Assembly (NCBI GenBank): GCA_033675265.1
Contig: JAUJYZ010001394.1
Coordinates: forward strand, 36,001-100,000
DNA length: 64,000 nt
From: Actinostola sp. cb2023
Taxonomy: Eukaryota > Cnidaria > Anthozoa > Actiniaria > Actinostolidae
Reading direction: 5' to 3'
Below, one piece after another: positions 23,690 through 35,339 of the stretch; the first letter of the stretch is position 1; each line of letters opens with the position of its first letter. A program made the translations under genes and the position numbers. The notes below the pieces were generated by a model. The model was not told where the DNA came from and ran no database searches. It worked only from the letters and a program-made list of their open reading frames with translations.

Positions 23690-24310
23690 GAGTTATTCAA
23701 TCTGGTGGATTCTGCACTTCTTCCAGTACTAATTTGGAAGTTAGGGCCTCAATGCATTGCTCAATAACACTCAGTCATGGAGTTTTTTTATAAATTATAT
23801 TCTACTGATATAATAAAAAACAGTATCGGTTATTATTATTCAATGATAAGTAAAATAAATAAATTTGCGAAATAGTTACTGATCATTAATAAAGGTCTTA
23901 TAGTATAGCTGAGATTATTATTATTGCAGTATTATACAGGCTATATATAATTGATTGATCGATATAGTAGCAGTGGTATTTCAGCCTATTGGCTGACAAT
24001 GCAGGAGAAAATGCGATCACAATTTGTCATTGAGCTTATTGAGTTGCCGGTATAAATGATACCTGTAGATCGGTTTCCCTAGATCACTGTTTAGTCTGTT
24101 TACGATATATTGAGTCACATATTTTGTTTGATTGAGGAACGTTTCGCTTCGAAAAGTATTTAAAAAGCTAATCGTTCAAGAGCATTTGTTTTTCAATAGC
24201 GTGGTTTGTCACAGGTTTGTAGTGACATTTGTGTATTACTAGAAACAAACAAACCATTTCCAAATCACTAGCTTACCAGTTGCCGAGACTCTCCTTTCCT
24301 GCTAATCGGT
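23690..24310. other. Non-coding stretch
   Basis: AT-rich sequence without exon-like frames. Confidence 0.4.
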
Positions 24311-25540
24311 CCATGTCGGGCACAAATTAAATGACCCCAAAATCGGCAATGTTAAACGGCCTCTTTTACATTAACCTTCGTATTTTCAACAATTTGACAT
24401 CAATTGGGATGAAAGTTTCGGAGGTTGCTTACTACATGTAGTGTTTTATTTTGGTATGCTAAACGTTACCACTGACGTAATTGTGACGTCATCACGAATT
24501 GTTACATTTCTCGGGAAAATCGAGATCACATTAAAACGTTCTGAAAAGTAGATATTTCGAAAGAGAATAACATTCTCTAAAACTTGTTGCAATTTTTATC
24601 TCGTTGCGATAATTTATGGCTGAGTTATAAAGGATATTCATTTTATGATGACGTCATAGAAATGACATCACCTAAATAGCATTAAAGCTTTACGGAGCAA
24701 TGAAAATCGATGAAATGACGTTCTCGTGATCATTTATGGTTAATAATAGATGTTTGTAATGGACGAAGCTTAAAATTTTGGTCCACGATCTCTATTAGGG
24801 ATATTTTAAAATACTGGTGACGTCATTATGACGTAAAAGAAATCTCTCAATATTTTTGATTAATATTTATAATACTTATCTTCAAAAAATAAAATATTTT
24901 GTCTTCACACTTTGCATATTGAAAGAACTAAGAAGCCCCTCAAATCGTATCGTTTTAGATTTTAGATTTTTTGAAGATAAGTATTAGAAATATTAATCAC
25001 AAATATTGACAGATTCCCGTTATGTCATAATGACGTCACTAATATTTTAAAATATCCCTAATAAAGATCGTGGACCAAAATTTTCAGCTTCGTCCAATAC
25101 AAACATCTATTATTAACCATAAATGATCACGAGAACGTCATTTCATCGATTTCCATTGCTCCGTAAAGCTTTAATGCTATTTAGGTGACGTCATTTCTAT
25201 GACGTCATCATAAAATGAATATCCTTTATAACTCAGCCATATATTACCGCAACGAGATAAAAATTGCACTAAGATTTAGATAATGTTATTCTCTTTCGAA
25301 ATATCTACTTTTCAGAACGTTTTAATGTGATCTCGATTTTCCCGAGAAATGTAACAATTCGTGATGACGTCACAATTACGTCAGTGGTAACTTTTAGCAT
25401 GCTAAAATAAAACACTACATGTAGTAAGCAACCTCCGAAACTTTCATCCCAATTGATGTCAAATTGTTGAAAATACGAAGGTTAATGTAAAAGAGGCCGT
25501 TTAACATTGCCGATTTTGAGGTCATTTGTGCCCGACGTGG
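24311..25540. mobile_element. 1.2-kb foldback element carrying seven TGACGTCA sites
   Basis: The arms (24311-about 24920 and about 24960-25540) are near-perfect reverse complements: tcggaggttgcttactacat at the left and its mirror at 25420-25438. The octamer TGACGTCA, the cAMP-response/ATF consensus, occurs at 24484, 24649, 24818, 25031, 25186, 25200 and 25365. It is palindromic, so each left-arm site is repeated in the right arm. No coding sequence. Confidence 0.88.
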
Positions 25541-25617
25541 TCCATCAAATCTTCCAGTCTTCGTTGCTTTTCGGCTTTTGAGTATAAAGTAGGTTCTATG
25601 CCATCAAATATTACATC

Positions 25618-25770
25618 GTCTTCGTTGTGATCACTCTACTAGTACTAGATACGGCTGGCAGCTTCTCGGTTTCAATGGGCTGATATTAACGTCTTCGTTA
25701 TGATCACTCTACTACTACTACTGTACTAGATACGGCTGGCAGCTTCTCGGTTTCAATGGGCTGATATTAA
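25618..25770. repeat. Local tandem duplication, about 75 bp twice
   Basis: gtcttcgttgtgatcactct through gatacggctggcagcttctc and caatgggctgatattaac is repeated immediately, the second copy having two more act triplets. Confidence 0.95.
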
Positions 25771-26030
25771 CCCGGAATGAAGTTAAATTCAGAATCATCG
25801 TAAGATATCGAGACCGTATTTGAGTTAGAGCAACCGGTCGCCATTTGGTAAGCAGAGCGGCAGCTTAAACGGACTTATACGGACTAAACTTTCTCTATCA
25901 CTCCCAAACACTATCAAAATGGCTTCACAACAAGAAGTGACTCACAAACCTGGATAGCAAATCCAGAAGTCAGTACGTTGAAAGAAACGAAGCTTGACCA
26001 AACACTTAGAGACTGACGAGCACGATCATA

Positions 26031-26314
26031 TACAGCTATTTCAAAAAAGGTTGGTACCAGTTTTGTTGCATCTTGCATGTTGCATACCAAGCCCGAAATG
26101 TATTGTGGATCATATGTAAACATATGCACATACAGAAGAAAATATGCCGGCTTCATATTGTGAAGATAAAGTTTGGGAAAATTCCAAGAGTCCACATTGT
26201 TGTGACCTTTCGCTGACCCATTCACATCGCCCATGGTGCATTTCGGGCTTGGTATGCAACATGCAACATGCAAGATGCAACAAAACCTTCACCAACCTTT
26301 TTTGAAATAGCTGT
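26031..26314. mobile_element. MITE with ACAGCTATTTCAAAAAA ends, copy 1
   Basis: tacagctatttcaaaaaagg at the left is mirrored at the right; inside, gcatcttgcatgttgcata and caagcccgaaatg pair with the other arm. It abuts a related element at 26315. Confidence 0.85.
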
Positions 26315-26608
26315 ACACCTTTTTCAAAAAACGTTTTCGCGTTCAAACCAACAAGCGTCAAGCCAAGACCGAAGTGAATGCTGGTTATGTGCTGACAATT
26401 ATTTAAATCACAAATGTTTCTATGAGAACAACTTACAAAATGTGAACATTTTCACGTGCTTGTTTGCATATCACACTTCGTTCCATAGAAAATAGGTCTG
26501 ATTTGAATAATTTGCCAACACAAAACCAGCATTCACTTCGGTCTTGGCTTGACGCGTGACGCTTGTTGCTTTGAACGCGACAACGTTAGTTGAAATAGGT
26601 GTGTATAG
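26315..26608. mobile_element. Related MITE, copy 2
   Basis: Arms acgttttcgcgttcaaacca / tttgaacgcgacaacgtt and accgaagtgaatgctggtt / aaccagcattcacttcggt. The ends (acacctttttcaaaa / ttgaaataggtgt) resemble the neighbour's. Confidence 0.82.
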
Positions 26609-26639
26609 GGTCTGCCATTTACCGAATCCCACTAAATAA

Positions 26640-27202
26640 GCCTCTAAAGAAAATCGTTCGAAATTTAATTTAGTTGAAACTTCACTGAAATAATCTCAAA
26701 GAGCCATACAATTACTGTTTAATGTGTGTTCTCAAAATTACTATGGGAAGTATTTTAAAATATGAATAATTGGAAGTGTCAGTGAGGTCATATACTCAAC
26801 CCAAACAATCAACACAGCTTCGCTCCATACATTTCTTTGTGTTTTTGTTTCTGGAATTATTTTATTTCTATGAAGCTGAAAGTTTGGTTGAAGGAGTTTT
26901 CTTAGATTGTTTGTGTTTAGCTGGATTGATTGCCTGACCAGTTTTGTTCAATGGAGAGCTGTTATCTGAACAAAACATTGATATAGTTTTACTCACAAAA
27001 TACAAAGAACGAAATGTATGGAGCTGAATGTTTGGGTTAAGTAGATGGCGTCACTGACACCTCTAAGGATTCAAAAATATATAGTACTTCCCTATGGAAT
27101 ATCGAAAAAATATTTTAACTAGTGATTATTAGACCCTTGAATAATTATTCAATGAAGTTTCAGCAAAATTAAATTTCAATCGATTTTCGTCAGAGTCCCC
27201 CT
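26640..27202. mobile_element. TTAA MITE with AGGGGGACT ends, copy 1
   Basis: The right end agtccccct is followed by ttaa at 27203-27206; the left end is worn (cctctaaagaaaatcgttcg). The body matches the better copy at 42746-43302, including tgaaacttcactgaaataat and the mirrored arm with ctcaacccaaac. Confidence 0.82.
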
Positions 27203-27296
27203 TTAAATAACAAATAACTACCAATCTTTATTTGTAGAAAGTATTTGAAGAACAAGCTATGGAACGGAGGTTTTGTAGAAGCGGAAATTTAACTCA

Positions 27297-27575
27297 TACA
27301 GCTATTTCAAAAAAAACTTGACAACTGAATACTGCATACTGAATAGTGCATTCCAAGACCAAAGAGCGTTGTGGGCCTCGTTATTTTGAAATAAAAAGTA
27401 AATATACAGCGATGTGTTCGCCATATGGAGCTAGTATATTGTTTCTGATGGAATTGAATACAAAAAAAATAAATACATTATTATTATTTATTTTACTTTT
27501 GACAATATTACACGAGTCCAAAAATGCATTTCGTTCTTGGAATACACTATTCAGTAGCAACGTTTTTTTAAATAC
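27297..27575. mobile_element. MITE with ACAGCTATTTCAAAAAA ends, copy 3
   Basis: Same start (tacagctatttcaaaaaaa) as the 26031 element. The arms hold ccaagaccaaagagcg / cgttcttgg and tgaatagtgcatt / aatacactattca. The end is diverged. Confidence 0.7.
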
Positions 27576-28793
27576 CTGTATACATGTATATACAAACTTC
27601 GAAATCCACACTCCCACAGGGATTCCAATTCTTCAGTGTGTATACAAAGCTTCGATATGTCATATATAGTAGTTCCAACCCAACATACATGGCACGAGTG
27701 TACCTTGCATGTACAAGGTCTAGTTTTAATTTGACAAAGGTCTAACATTTTCAATCCAGTCACTGAAAAATGGTCCTATGGTCGTTTGAACTCAGATTAT
27801 TGTCCAAGAGGAAATGCTAAGCATATGCTTTTCAATTATTACAATAATGTTAACCCTTTGAATGCCAACACTATTTCTTCGGAGCGATGGCGGCCATTTT
27901 GGATTTTCGAGCTAAAACCTATATTTTAAATCAACTATACTTAAAAACTTTATATAATCTTTTTTTATCACTCTTAATTCACTTTTGAAGCCAGTTTCAC
28001 CCTTTTGACCATTCTCAAGGGGTGGTAAACAATAACCAGTCCAGATTAGTATCAATTTTGATAACGCCAATATTTCGGCTAAAATATTTCGGTTTTTCTC
28101 GCAGTAAATATTTTATTTTCTAGATTATTTTAATGTAAAATATTCCCGAAAGACTTTGCGAAATCCAAAGCTATGACGTGAAAGATAATTATTCAAAGCT
28201 TCACTTGGGCTGGTTTTCGGAGCAATGGAGAGAAATCATGGCAAAGGAGCATTTATTTTCTGTGCCGAGATGGACTGCGGACCGTACGAGTGGGCCGCGG
28301 AGGTTATGTATGTACTTACATTGCTTATTTAATCGCGCTCCGCCCGCTGTTCATACTTGACTAGCAACTAGCGTTATAAGAGTGCCTTTGGTATTGACTG
28401 GAGTTTGATTCAGTAGCTGTCCCATCACCTGCTGGTATAATAATATCGATTACATTCTATTGGCGATATTTAAATTTCCTATAAGAATTGTTGATTATGC
28501 CAGGTTACCGCTTTATTAGAACAGTACATAAGTAGAAGTACGCATGACCTTTGCCACGTGCAGTTGTAAGCATCCAGATATCTTCCCGGGTATATCTTAT
28601 CGTTGCCTGTATGTAATTTAAATATTCATCTTCTCCCCAAATGCTTTCGTAAGATAATTTAATAAATGCTTTTATTAAATTTCTCTTTCAGAAAACCAGC
28701 ATTGGGCAGTCAGAGGTCAAATGAGGACGAGCGCTCTTGGATTTGACTGATGCATAATAAGGATAATTTAAATTTATCAATCAAGTGTACAAT

Positions 28794-29273
28794 AGGCCCT
28801 TTGCAGCTAGAGGTCACGTGCTTGGATACCGCATAGTTACGCCATGCTGGAGAGCAAGCTCTCCAGTAAACAAAAGCCAATTTGAGGTCAAGCACGTGCG
28901 GTTTTACACAAAAGATTTCTTCGTTTTAAAGCTCTAATTCCGTTCATCTCTAAAAGACTTGCATGTACTATATTTCGCTTCAAGTTGTAGTTAGTTTTCT
29001 GTCAAAAAAGTAAGTTTTTAGAGAAGATTTGGCCATCGTTGATGCAAGGTTTTGACGCTTCGACACGAACAACATGGCGACACCGCAAGGTATGTACTTC
29101 AAACAACGGCTTGTAAAACGGCTTGTTGCCCGTTTATCTAATCTAAAGAAACTGTTTTAATTCCTATAATGATGTTCAAACTCGTGATGCTCCTAAACCA
29201 GGGAGAAAATGATACAAATGCGTTTTATAACATCGAAAACTTTGACTAAACTTTGTCATAATTTACTCGACTC
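28794..29273 (+). repeat. Left TIR of ISL2EU with promoter and first exon
   Basis: The 480-bp TIR matches 33266-33746 in reverse. It contains the start codon exon ATGGCGACACCGCAAG (29074-29089) followed by a GT donor, and nearly all of intron 1. The homology ends at tttactcgac, just before the acceptor. Confidence 0.9.
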
Positions 29274-31257
29274 TGTAGGTGATACTAATGATCAAGAGAG
29301 CGAACAAGAGCCTTTGCCTCAACCAAGAAAAGAAGTCTCGTTTCCACTGCTGTGTCCCCCAGTGTAATGGGGATTCTAGATATCATAATGAACTAAAGTT
29401 CCATCGACTGGCGGGTGGATAGGCTGGCAAATAAACAAGAAAACACTGGCTCGTCAAAATACGAAGAGACGAAGGTCCCGATTTCAAGGTACAATGTACA
29501 TTGTATGTAAGTTATTTATACGTTCGAAACATGTGTATGTTGAATATATCAGTAATTTTAAAAACAGATCGATGGATTGTGCATGTCTCAGGCGACTCAA
29601 GCTTAATGTTTTTACCAGAACAAATAGTTTGGTTTTATTAGCTGGACATTGTTAATGTTCAGATGTTTACATTTTGTACATGTAGATAACTAGCAGCACC
29701 AGGATATGTTCAAGACACTTCATTGACGAGGACTATCAGCCAGCTGATAATGCAGGACGACTTCTACTCAAAAGGGGAGCCATTCCAACCAAGTTTGCCT
29801 GGTCATCAAAACTAAAAACAAGGAGAAAGATCATTCGGCACATTGATAGGTACAGTTACATGTACATGTAACTTAAATTCATTTGATGTTCAATAACATA
29901 TAAGATGAGATCAATAAGACAAGTAAGCTTTTACATTTGTATATTGTATAGAGTGCACACCATGCATCCGTGAAACAGTCCTAACTAATTGGTACTAAAT
30001 AGCAATGAAACGAAACAATATAAAATTATAAACAGCACTTGTATTGTTTCATAGATATATGACGTGCACTTAGGGTTATGTGGCGCATGCTGTTTTCCCA
30101 TTCTATTTGATATTGATTAATTTCTTTGCAAACAAACCCTAATAATAAACATTTTGTGAATACTCTAGGGAAACCCAAACTGATGAAAGTGAGAGTGATG
30201 AAGGAGAGGAAAGTAAGGCAATGGAGCCAATTATTAATATGCAGTCAATGCAAGAGGAGCTGGAAGCTGTTCGTGCTGAGCTGTTAGCTACAAAACATGA
30301 ACTGACAAAAAGTAGGGATGAAACAGCAGCTGCCTTGGAAGGAGCTGAAGCAATGAAGGCTAAAGCCAGTATTGACATGGACAATTCACGAAGAAATGCA
30401 GCAGAGCAGCTAGCTTTACACAAATTTGGGCTAGAAAGATTTATGACAGATAATGACTCAATCAAATTTTATACTGGATTCCCATCGTATGAGCATGTTA
30501 AGCTGTTTTATGAATTCTTAAGACCAACAGCACAAACAATGACTTACTGCTATGCATCTGGAGAAAGGGAAAGTCGTCCACAAGCAAGAACTATGCAACT
30601 AATTGATGAAGTGTTTATGTTTCTTGTTCGCCTCAAGCTAGGCCTTTATGAGCAATATCTAGCTCATCGATTTCATATTCACATGTCATCGGTGAGCAGA
30701 AAACTGATAACTTGGACTAATTACCTGTATTTTCTCTTGGGAAGTCAGACGATCTGGCCATCAAGTGATGATGTCAAACAGTATATGCCTGAAGGGTTCC
30801 GTACACTTTACCCAACCACAAGTCAGAGTCATCCTGGACTGCACATAAATTTGTGTGCAGACTCCAACCTCACTTTTGCTTCAATCTCAATTGTATTCTT
30901 CATATAAGAGTACTACTTACACCATATGGAGCAGTTTCCTTTATTTCTTGTTTGTATACAGGTGCTACATCTGACAAGGAAATCACAAGATGTAGTGGTA
31001 TTTTAGATTTATTAGAGCCAGGTGATTCAGTGATGGCAGACAAAGGTTTTGATATCGAGCATATGTTAAATGACAAGGGGGTAGGTTTAAACATCCCCCC
31101 TTTCCTTCAGAGTCAGGCTCAATTCACAGCAGCTGATGTCCAGGAAACCAAGACCATTGCAAAACTCAGAATTCATGTGGAGATGGCAATCAGAAGAATT
31201 AAGGAATATCACTTTTTTGATTCTGATGTGCCATTTGTCAACACTAGGATCCATTAA
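29074..31257 (+). pseudogene. ISL2EU transposase (THAP finger plus IS5-like DDE), disrupted
   Basis: Exons by GT/AG borders: 29074-29089, 29279-29488, 29696-29849, 30169-31257. Exons 2-3 encode a THAP finger: FHCCVPQCNG, then HWLVKIRRDEGPDFK and ICSRHF...GAIPTKF. Exon 2 has in-frame stops (tag, taa) near 29421-29440. Exon 4 gives a coiled coil, then the HTH_Tnp_4 type segment (FMTDNDSIKFYTGFPS), then the DDE_Tnp_4 core. A frameshift before about 30825 and a stop hit the first catalytic site (DCT then TAA, where DCTE is expected, 30837). A small deletion lies near 30920. The second Asp motif (GDSVMADKGFD) and the final Glu motif (HVEMAIRRIKEY) survive. The enzyme would cut and paste the element; it is dead here. 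Confidence 0.88.
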
Positions 31258-31699
31258 TCAGTTATATACAGTAGCTTGCCTTCTCACTAATTTTCAAGGC
31301 CCTTTGATTTTAAAAGCCAACGGCAGTCAGAATAATCAGTGAATTAATTTCCACTAAGATGATCTTGGATAGCGATAGCAGATTACTGGTATATATATAT
31401 AGATATTGTTATTGAACGTTTTATTTATTTACAGAAAAAGGCATATCAATCTACACCGCAAATTAATCGAAGGTGTAATAATTATACTTCCTTGTTAAAT
31501 GATGACTAGTTTATTTGGAGACTTATAGGTGTTTTTTTAATAAATATAAATAAATAGTTGAAATACAATCATTTTACAGCAGCCTTGTTTCATTACTATT
31601 CATTGATGGTGTAGATTCAATTATTTAATAATCACAATTATGGTTACTTTAGCTTCTTTTTGGGTCATGCACTTATATCCCATTAATCCAAGTAATATT

Positions 31700-33466
31700 G
31701 AAAATATCTACCTTAACTTTTGCTTCCTGAAAAAAATATCTTTCAAAAGGAATATCCTGGTACAAACAAAGAGATAATCTCTCATATAGCTAAAAAAGTC
31801 ACACCAGTCTAGGCCTGTCAGTGCTAGCTGGCATTGGACTTGATAATAATAAATGTCATTGTTTTTTTAATTATACTCATTAATTAGTGACTGGGTTCTT
31901 TCTGAGATATCTTACATTTGCAAAGTCTGTCTCCCCCTCCTTCACCACCTTGATTTCTAGTAGTCCAAAAGGATTGTATCCATTGTGAGCTGCTTGAGGG
32001 TCATACACCTTGCGATCAGGGCTACACCCAAGCCATGGACATTTAGGGTTAATAATTAGCCCTGATGGAAATAAATTTACACCATCATCCTTCGCTGACT
32101 TTGCATAGATCATTGCTGCCTGAGGTTCCATATCAATCCCCCTCCTCATAGGTACAGTTACTACCTGACGGCTTGGGTTGAGCTGGGTAACCAAGGTTTC
32201 AAAGTTTGTCACTCTGCGTGCTGCTCTACCGAATTTACTGGCAGTTATCCTCTTTTTACGTAACAGGTGCCAGAGGTTGCTTGCACCCTGAGTTACAGTT
32301 CTTTCTTGCAGTGAAAGTGATGTTTCTTTGGTGACCGCCAGTGCTTCTAGGGCTGCCTGCTTCTTCTGGCTAAGACAGATAGACACATTGTTGTTGAATC
32401 TGTTCTCAGAAGTGTCCAGTGGTAGCTCAGGGAATGCAGTGCACGTGAAGTCATTAATAATGTATTCCTGTGACAACTTTTGTTGGTAAGAGAGCACACA
32501 TCCTTTGGGAACATTACCATATTTGCATGGCACAAATGGAATACTGGCAAGCTTGTCTACACTTGGAATAACAGTTGCTATAAGTGGCTTAGGGTTAATG
32601 TCATTGAAATATTCTTTTGTCAGTGTTCCATACATCTTTGCTGGAGAGTACATATTGCTCTCTATAAATGTACTGTAGTCAGCCCCTATTTGTGGTTTCT
32701 TGACCAAAATCTCTTGTATTTCCTTTTGTTCAGTTTGTTTTCCTCTTGGAACGCTCCACCGTTGTTTCATGCTTGTGCACGTCAAGTCATCAGGGAGTGA
32801 TTTCAAACCAAGTTGTTTGCAGTGAGCCAGGTAGTATAGAAGGCCTATAACATGGTTGCAGTATCCACTCAATCCAGCAACACACGAACATCTTCCAGCC
32901 AACGACTTATCAGCCAACTTTATTGTTGCTTCCAGAGAATGCGGGGTTTCATTTTTTCTCATGGACCTGTAGCATCTTGAGCTCACGGTAGCAGAATCCA
33001 ATGTGTAGGTTACTTTAAAGAGATAATAAATACACGATAAGGTTTTGAAAACATTTTAGTTTAGCGTGATTCAATCAGTTAAAATATACACACCTTTGAT
33101 ATCGTAAAAATATCCTGGTTCCGCAAAAACTTGTATGCCTTTGAAATGCTTTGGCAGCCAGACTTGTCCTTTGCGTACTGTTCGACAATAGCAAACGTTA
33201 ACTCCGAAAAGGAAGTAAGATCTTGGGTAAAGTCTTGAGTTTGATCGCGGCCTGTAGCGCTTGACGCTGTCGAGTAAATTATGACGAAGTTTAGTCAAAG
33301 TTTTCGATGTTATAAAAAGCATTTGTATCATTTTCTCCCTGGTTTAGGAGCATCACGAGTTTGAACATCATTATAGGAATTAAAACAGTTTCGTTAGATT
33401 AGATAAACGGGCAACAAGCCGTTTTACAAGCCGTTGTTTGAAGTACATACCTTGCGGTGTCGCCAT
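31700..33466 (-). pseudogene. ISL2EU SWIM-YqaJ nuclease, disrupted
   Basis: Minus-strand exons: 33466-33451 (in the right TIR, the same 16-nt leader as the transposase), 33266-33094 and 33012 to about 31700. The main frame (373 codons to 31880) begins TLDSATVSSRCYRS, carries a SWIM zinc finger (CSCVAGLSGYCNH), then YqaJ nuclease landmarks: LRKKRITASKFGRAARR, RRGIDMEPQAAM, CSPDRKV and LLEIKVV, with the acidic and Lys residues of a restriction-like fold. Past a stop/frameshift at 31880 the same protein resumes as YYYQVQCQLALTGLDWCDFF (31845-31790), the conserved Q-x-Q part. Exon 2 also needs a one-base shift near the T-run at 33120. Accessory YqaJ proteins are known from ISL2EU; their exact role in transposition is unsettled. 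Confidence 0.86.
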
Positions 33467-33746
33467 GTTGTTCGTGTCGAAGCGTCAAAACCTTGCATCA
33501 ACGATGGCCAAATCTTCTCTAAAAACTTGCTTTTTTGACAGAAAACTAACTACAACTTGAAGCGAAATATAGTACATGCAAGTCTTTTAGAGATGAACGG
33601 AATTAGAGCTTTAAAACGAAGAAATCTTTTGTGTAAAACCGCACGTGCTTGACCTCACATTGGCTTTTGTTTACTGGAGAGCTTGCTCTCCAGCATGGCG
33701 TAGCTATGCGGTATCCAAGCACGTGACCTCTAGCTGCAAAGGGCCT
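33266..33746 (-). repeat. Right TIR of ISL2EU with duplicate first exon
   Basis: Reverse complement of 28794-29273 with few differences. It supplies the promoter, the ATG exon and intron 1 to the YqaJ gene, ending one base-step from that gene's exon 2 acceptor (ctcgacag). Confidence 0.9.
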
Positions 33747-34271
33747 ATTATATACTTCATTTTTAAACACATTTCCATGTTTTTTAATAACATCATAGTA
33801 AACCAAATTATAAATTTGGCAGGTCTGATATGGGAATTCTCCCCAATTCAACTGAAATATTTGTTGGCCGCCTTCATCCGTCATCACTGCTGCCTGATAC
33901 TGACTTCTGATTAGCTAATGAATGCTTTGATTTCTCAAATATCAAAACAAAAGAGCGTTATCAAAATTGATACTAATCTAGACTGATAACCATCGACTAT
34001 TAGAGAACGATCGGCAGAAATCCCAATGATGAAAGTCAGCGGTATTTTCGTTGGCGCCAAACCCTTCTCAACGACCGTTAACAAAATTGACGAGCAACCG
34101 GTACTTACAAGGTAGAAGTGCTTCTAGGCCTAGGACGTTTACATACGTCCTAAGTAGCTCACATACGGACATATACGTCCGTGGCATTCAAAGGGTTAAG
34201 GAGTTTCATCAAAATAATGAAAACAATGTTTTTGTTTATCATTTTTTTAGCAGTTACCTCAGTTATACAGT

Positions 34272-34620
34272 GTAATGTTTGGTGTGGGTATATAGGTACG
34301 ATTTCTGAGATGCAGTGTATTTATTCAATAGTATTAATATTCTTCATAAAAAAGTTGTCATAGAAAAAGCCCTAGGAATAACAAAGAAAACCGTGTCAAA
34401 CTGAAATTAATACGCAATACTAATACAACATTTTTATTTAACCCGTGAAATATATATTACTGTAATTATGGGTTTGCACATGACGTCATTAAAAAGCTAA
34501 AATCTAAAATATCCATCATACAAAAGTGTTTGTTTGTAATCATAAATGAACTCCATTGGGCCTAAATAAACCATTATGCCCTCAAAGGATCACATTAATG
34601 TTATATTTAGCACTAAACAA
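34272..34620. repeat. Uninterrupted copy of the 13828-15258 repeat unit
   Basis: Begins gtaatgtttggtgtggg and ends attaatgttatattt. It lacks the 1.13-kb TTAA insertion of the other copy, having tttatttaacccgtgaa at that point. Confidence 0.9.
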
Positions 34621-34870
34621 TGAGCACATTTGATCGCTCATATCTTGGCTTTGAAAGCTTCTTTCAAAGCTTCTTTTGTGCACTAATCAAGGTCCAGAAT
34701 AGTTACGATAACGTAAGTGCAAACAAGGAAAAATCGACAATTTTTGTCATCTACACGAGCAAGTTTTCCTTGACAAGGAAAAATTGGCAATGTTTTTGTC
34801 GTCGAAAGGAGCAAGTCTTCGCTAGTCAAGGAAAACTTGTCCGAAGGAAAATTTGCTCGTGTAGATGCGG
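34620..34870. repeat. Imperfect inverted repeat rich in CAAGGAAAA words
   Basis: catctacacgagcaagtttt (34748) pairs with aaaatttgctcgtgtagatg (34848). The words caaggaaaaa/ttttccttg recur four times. Possibly a small MITE. Confidence 0.5.
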
Positions 34871-34982
34871 CTTAATATACCTTGGCACACTGTAATTCCA
34901 TTGTTCTATTTTGTTGTCACTTGCATACGTCTATTACACACTAACTGTTATATTTTATTTAACGGGTTAAACATCATACTAC

Positions 34983-35133
34983 AGGCCCCGGTTGCACGAA
35001 AGGTGAATAGCGCTATCCACCGGATAAGTCCTATCCAACTGATAAAACTGATGCAGTTATCCAACACATTTTATCAGTTGGATAGGACTTATCCGGTGGA
35101 TAGCGCTATTTACCTTTCGTGCAACCGGGGCCA
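34983..35133. mobile_element. GGCCCCGGTTGCACGAAAGG MITE
   Basis: A 150-bp palindrome with arms of about 70 bp (ggccccggttgcacgaaagg, agcgctatccaccggataag, cctatccaactgataaaa). This class of GGCCC-ended hairpin is frequent in marine invertebrate genomes. Confidence 0.93.
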
Positions 35134-35178
35134 GGTGTATGTCATTGAGTGTGTGCTGCTAATTGCAACAGCTTATAG

Positions 35179-35336
35179 ACCTTTTGCATAAAGCCACTAA
35201 TCATATGCAGATACACGCTTAGCCTCATTCTGACTGAAACGAAACAAAATATATATCCAACGATGTCATTGTTTTATTGAGTCAGAGTGAGGCTAAGTGT
35301 GTATCTGCATTTTATTAGTGGCTTTATGCAAAAGGT
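35179..35336. mobile_element. Palindromic MITE with GACCTTTTGCATAAAGCC ends
   Basis: Arms of about 62 bp: gaccttttgcataaagccac and mirror at the right; both hold gcagatacacgcttagcctc or its near-complement. Confidence 0.93.
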
Positions 35337-35339
35337 CAA

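Larger units (their letters stand above)
28794..33746. mobile_element. ISL2EU DNA transposon, full length, inactive
   Basis: Ends AGGCCCTTTGCAGCTAGAGG and mirror; the flanking at dinucleotides (28792-28793 and 33747-33748) fit the AT target duplication reported for this superfamily, though the symmetry makes the exact border uncertain by 3 bp. TIRs are about 480 bp long. Two convergent genes lie inside: a THAP/DDE transposase on plus and a SWIM-YqaJ nuclease on minus, the gene pair that defines ISL2EU. Both are broken, yet the TIRs are still highly similar, so the insertion is fairly young. Confidence 0.92.
27854..34195. mobile_element. piggyBac-like TTAA element, interrupted by ISL2EU
   Basis: CCCTTTGAATGCCA at the left (27854) and its complement TGGCATTCAAAGGG at the right (to 34195), each bordered by ttaa (27850-27853 and 34196-34199). 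CCCTTTG-type ends plus TTAA are the signature of piggyBac/Looper-like elements. A further inverted pair agattagtatcaattttgat at 28043 and its mirror at 33963 supports the pairing. Removing the nested ISL2EU (28794-33746) leaves about 1.39 kb with no transposase, so it is a non-autonomous element. Confidence 0.85.

Noticed and set aside
28178..28360. 60-codon frame in the left part of the piggyBac-like element as a transposase remnant
   Set aside because: No piggyBac DDD landmarks visible; the surrounding interior is otherwise non-coding.
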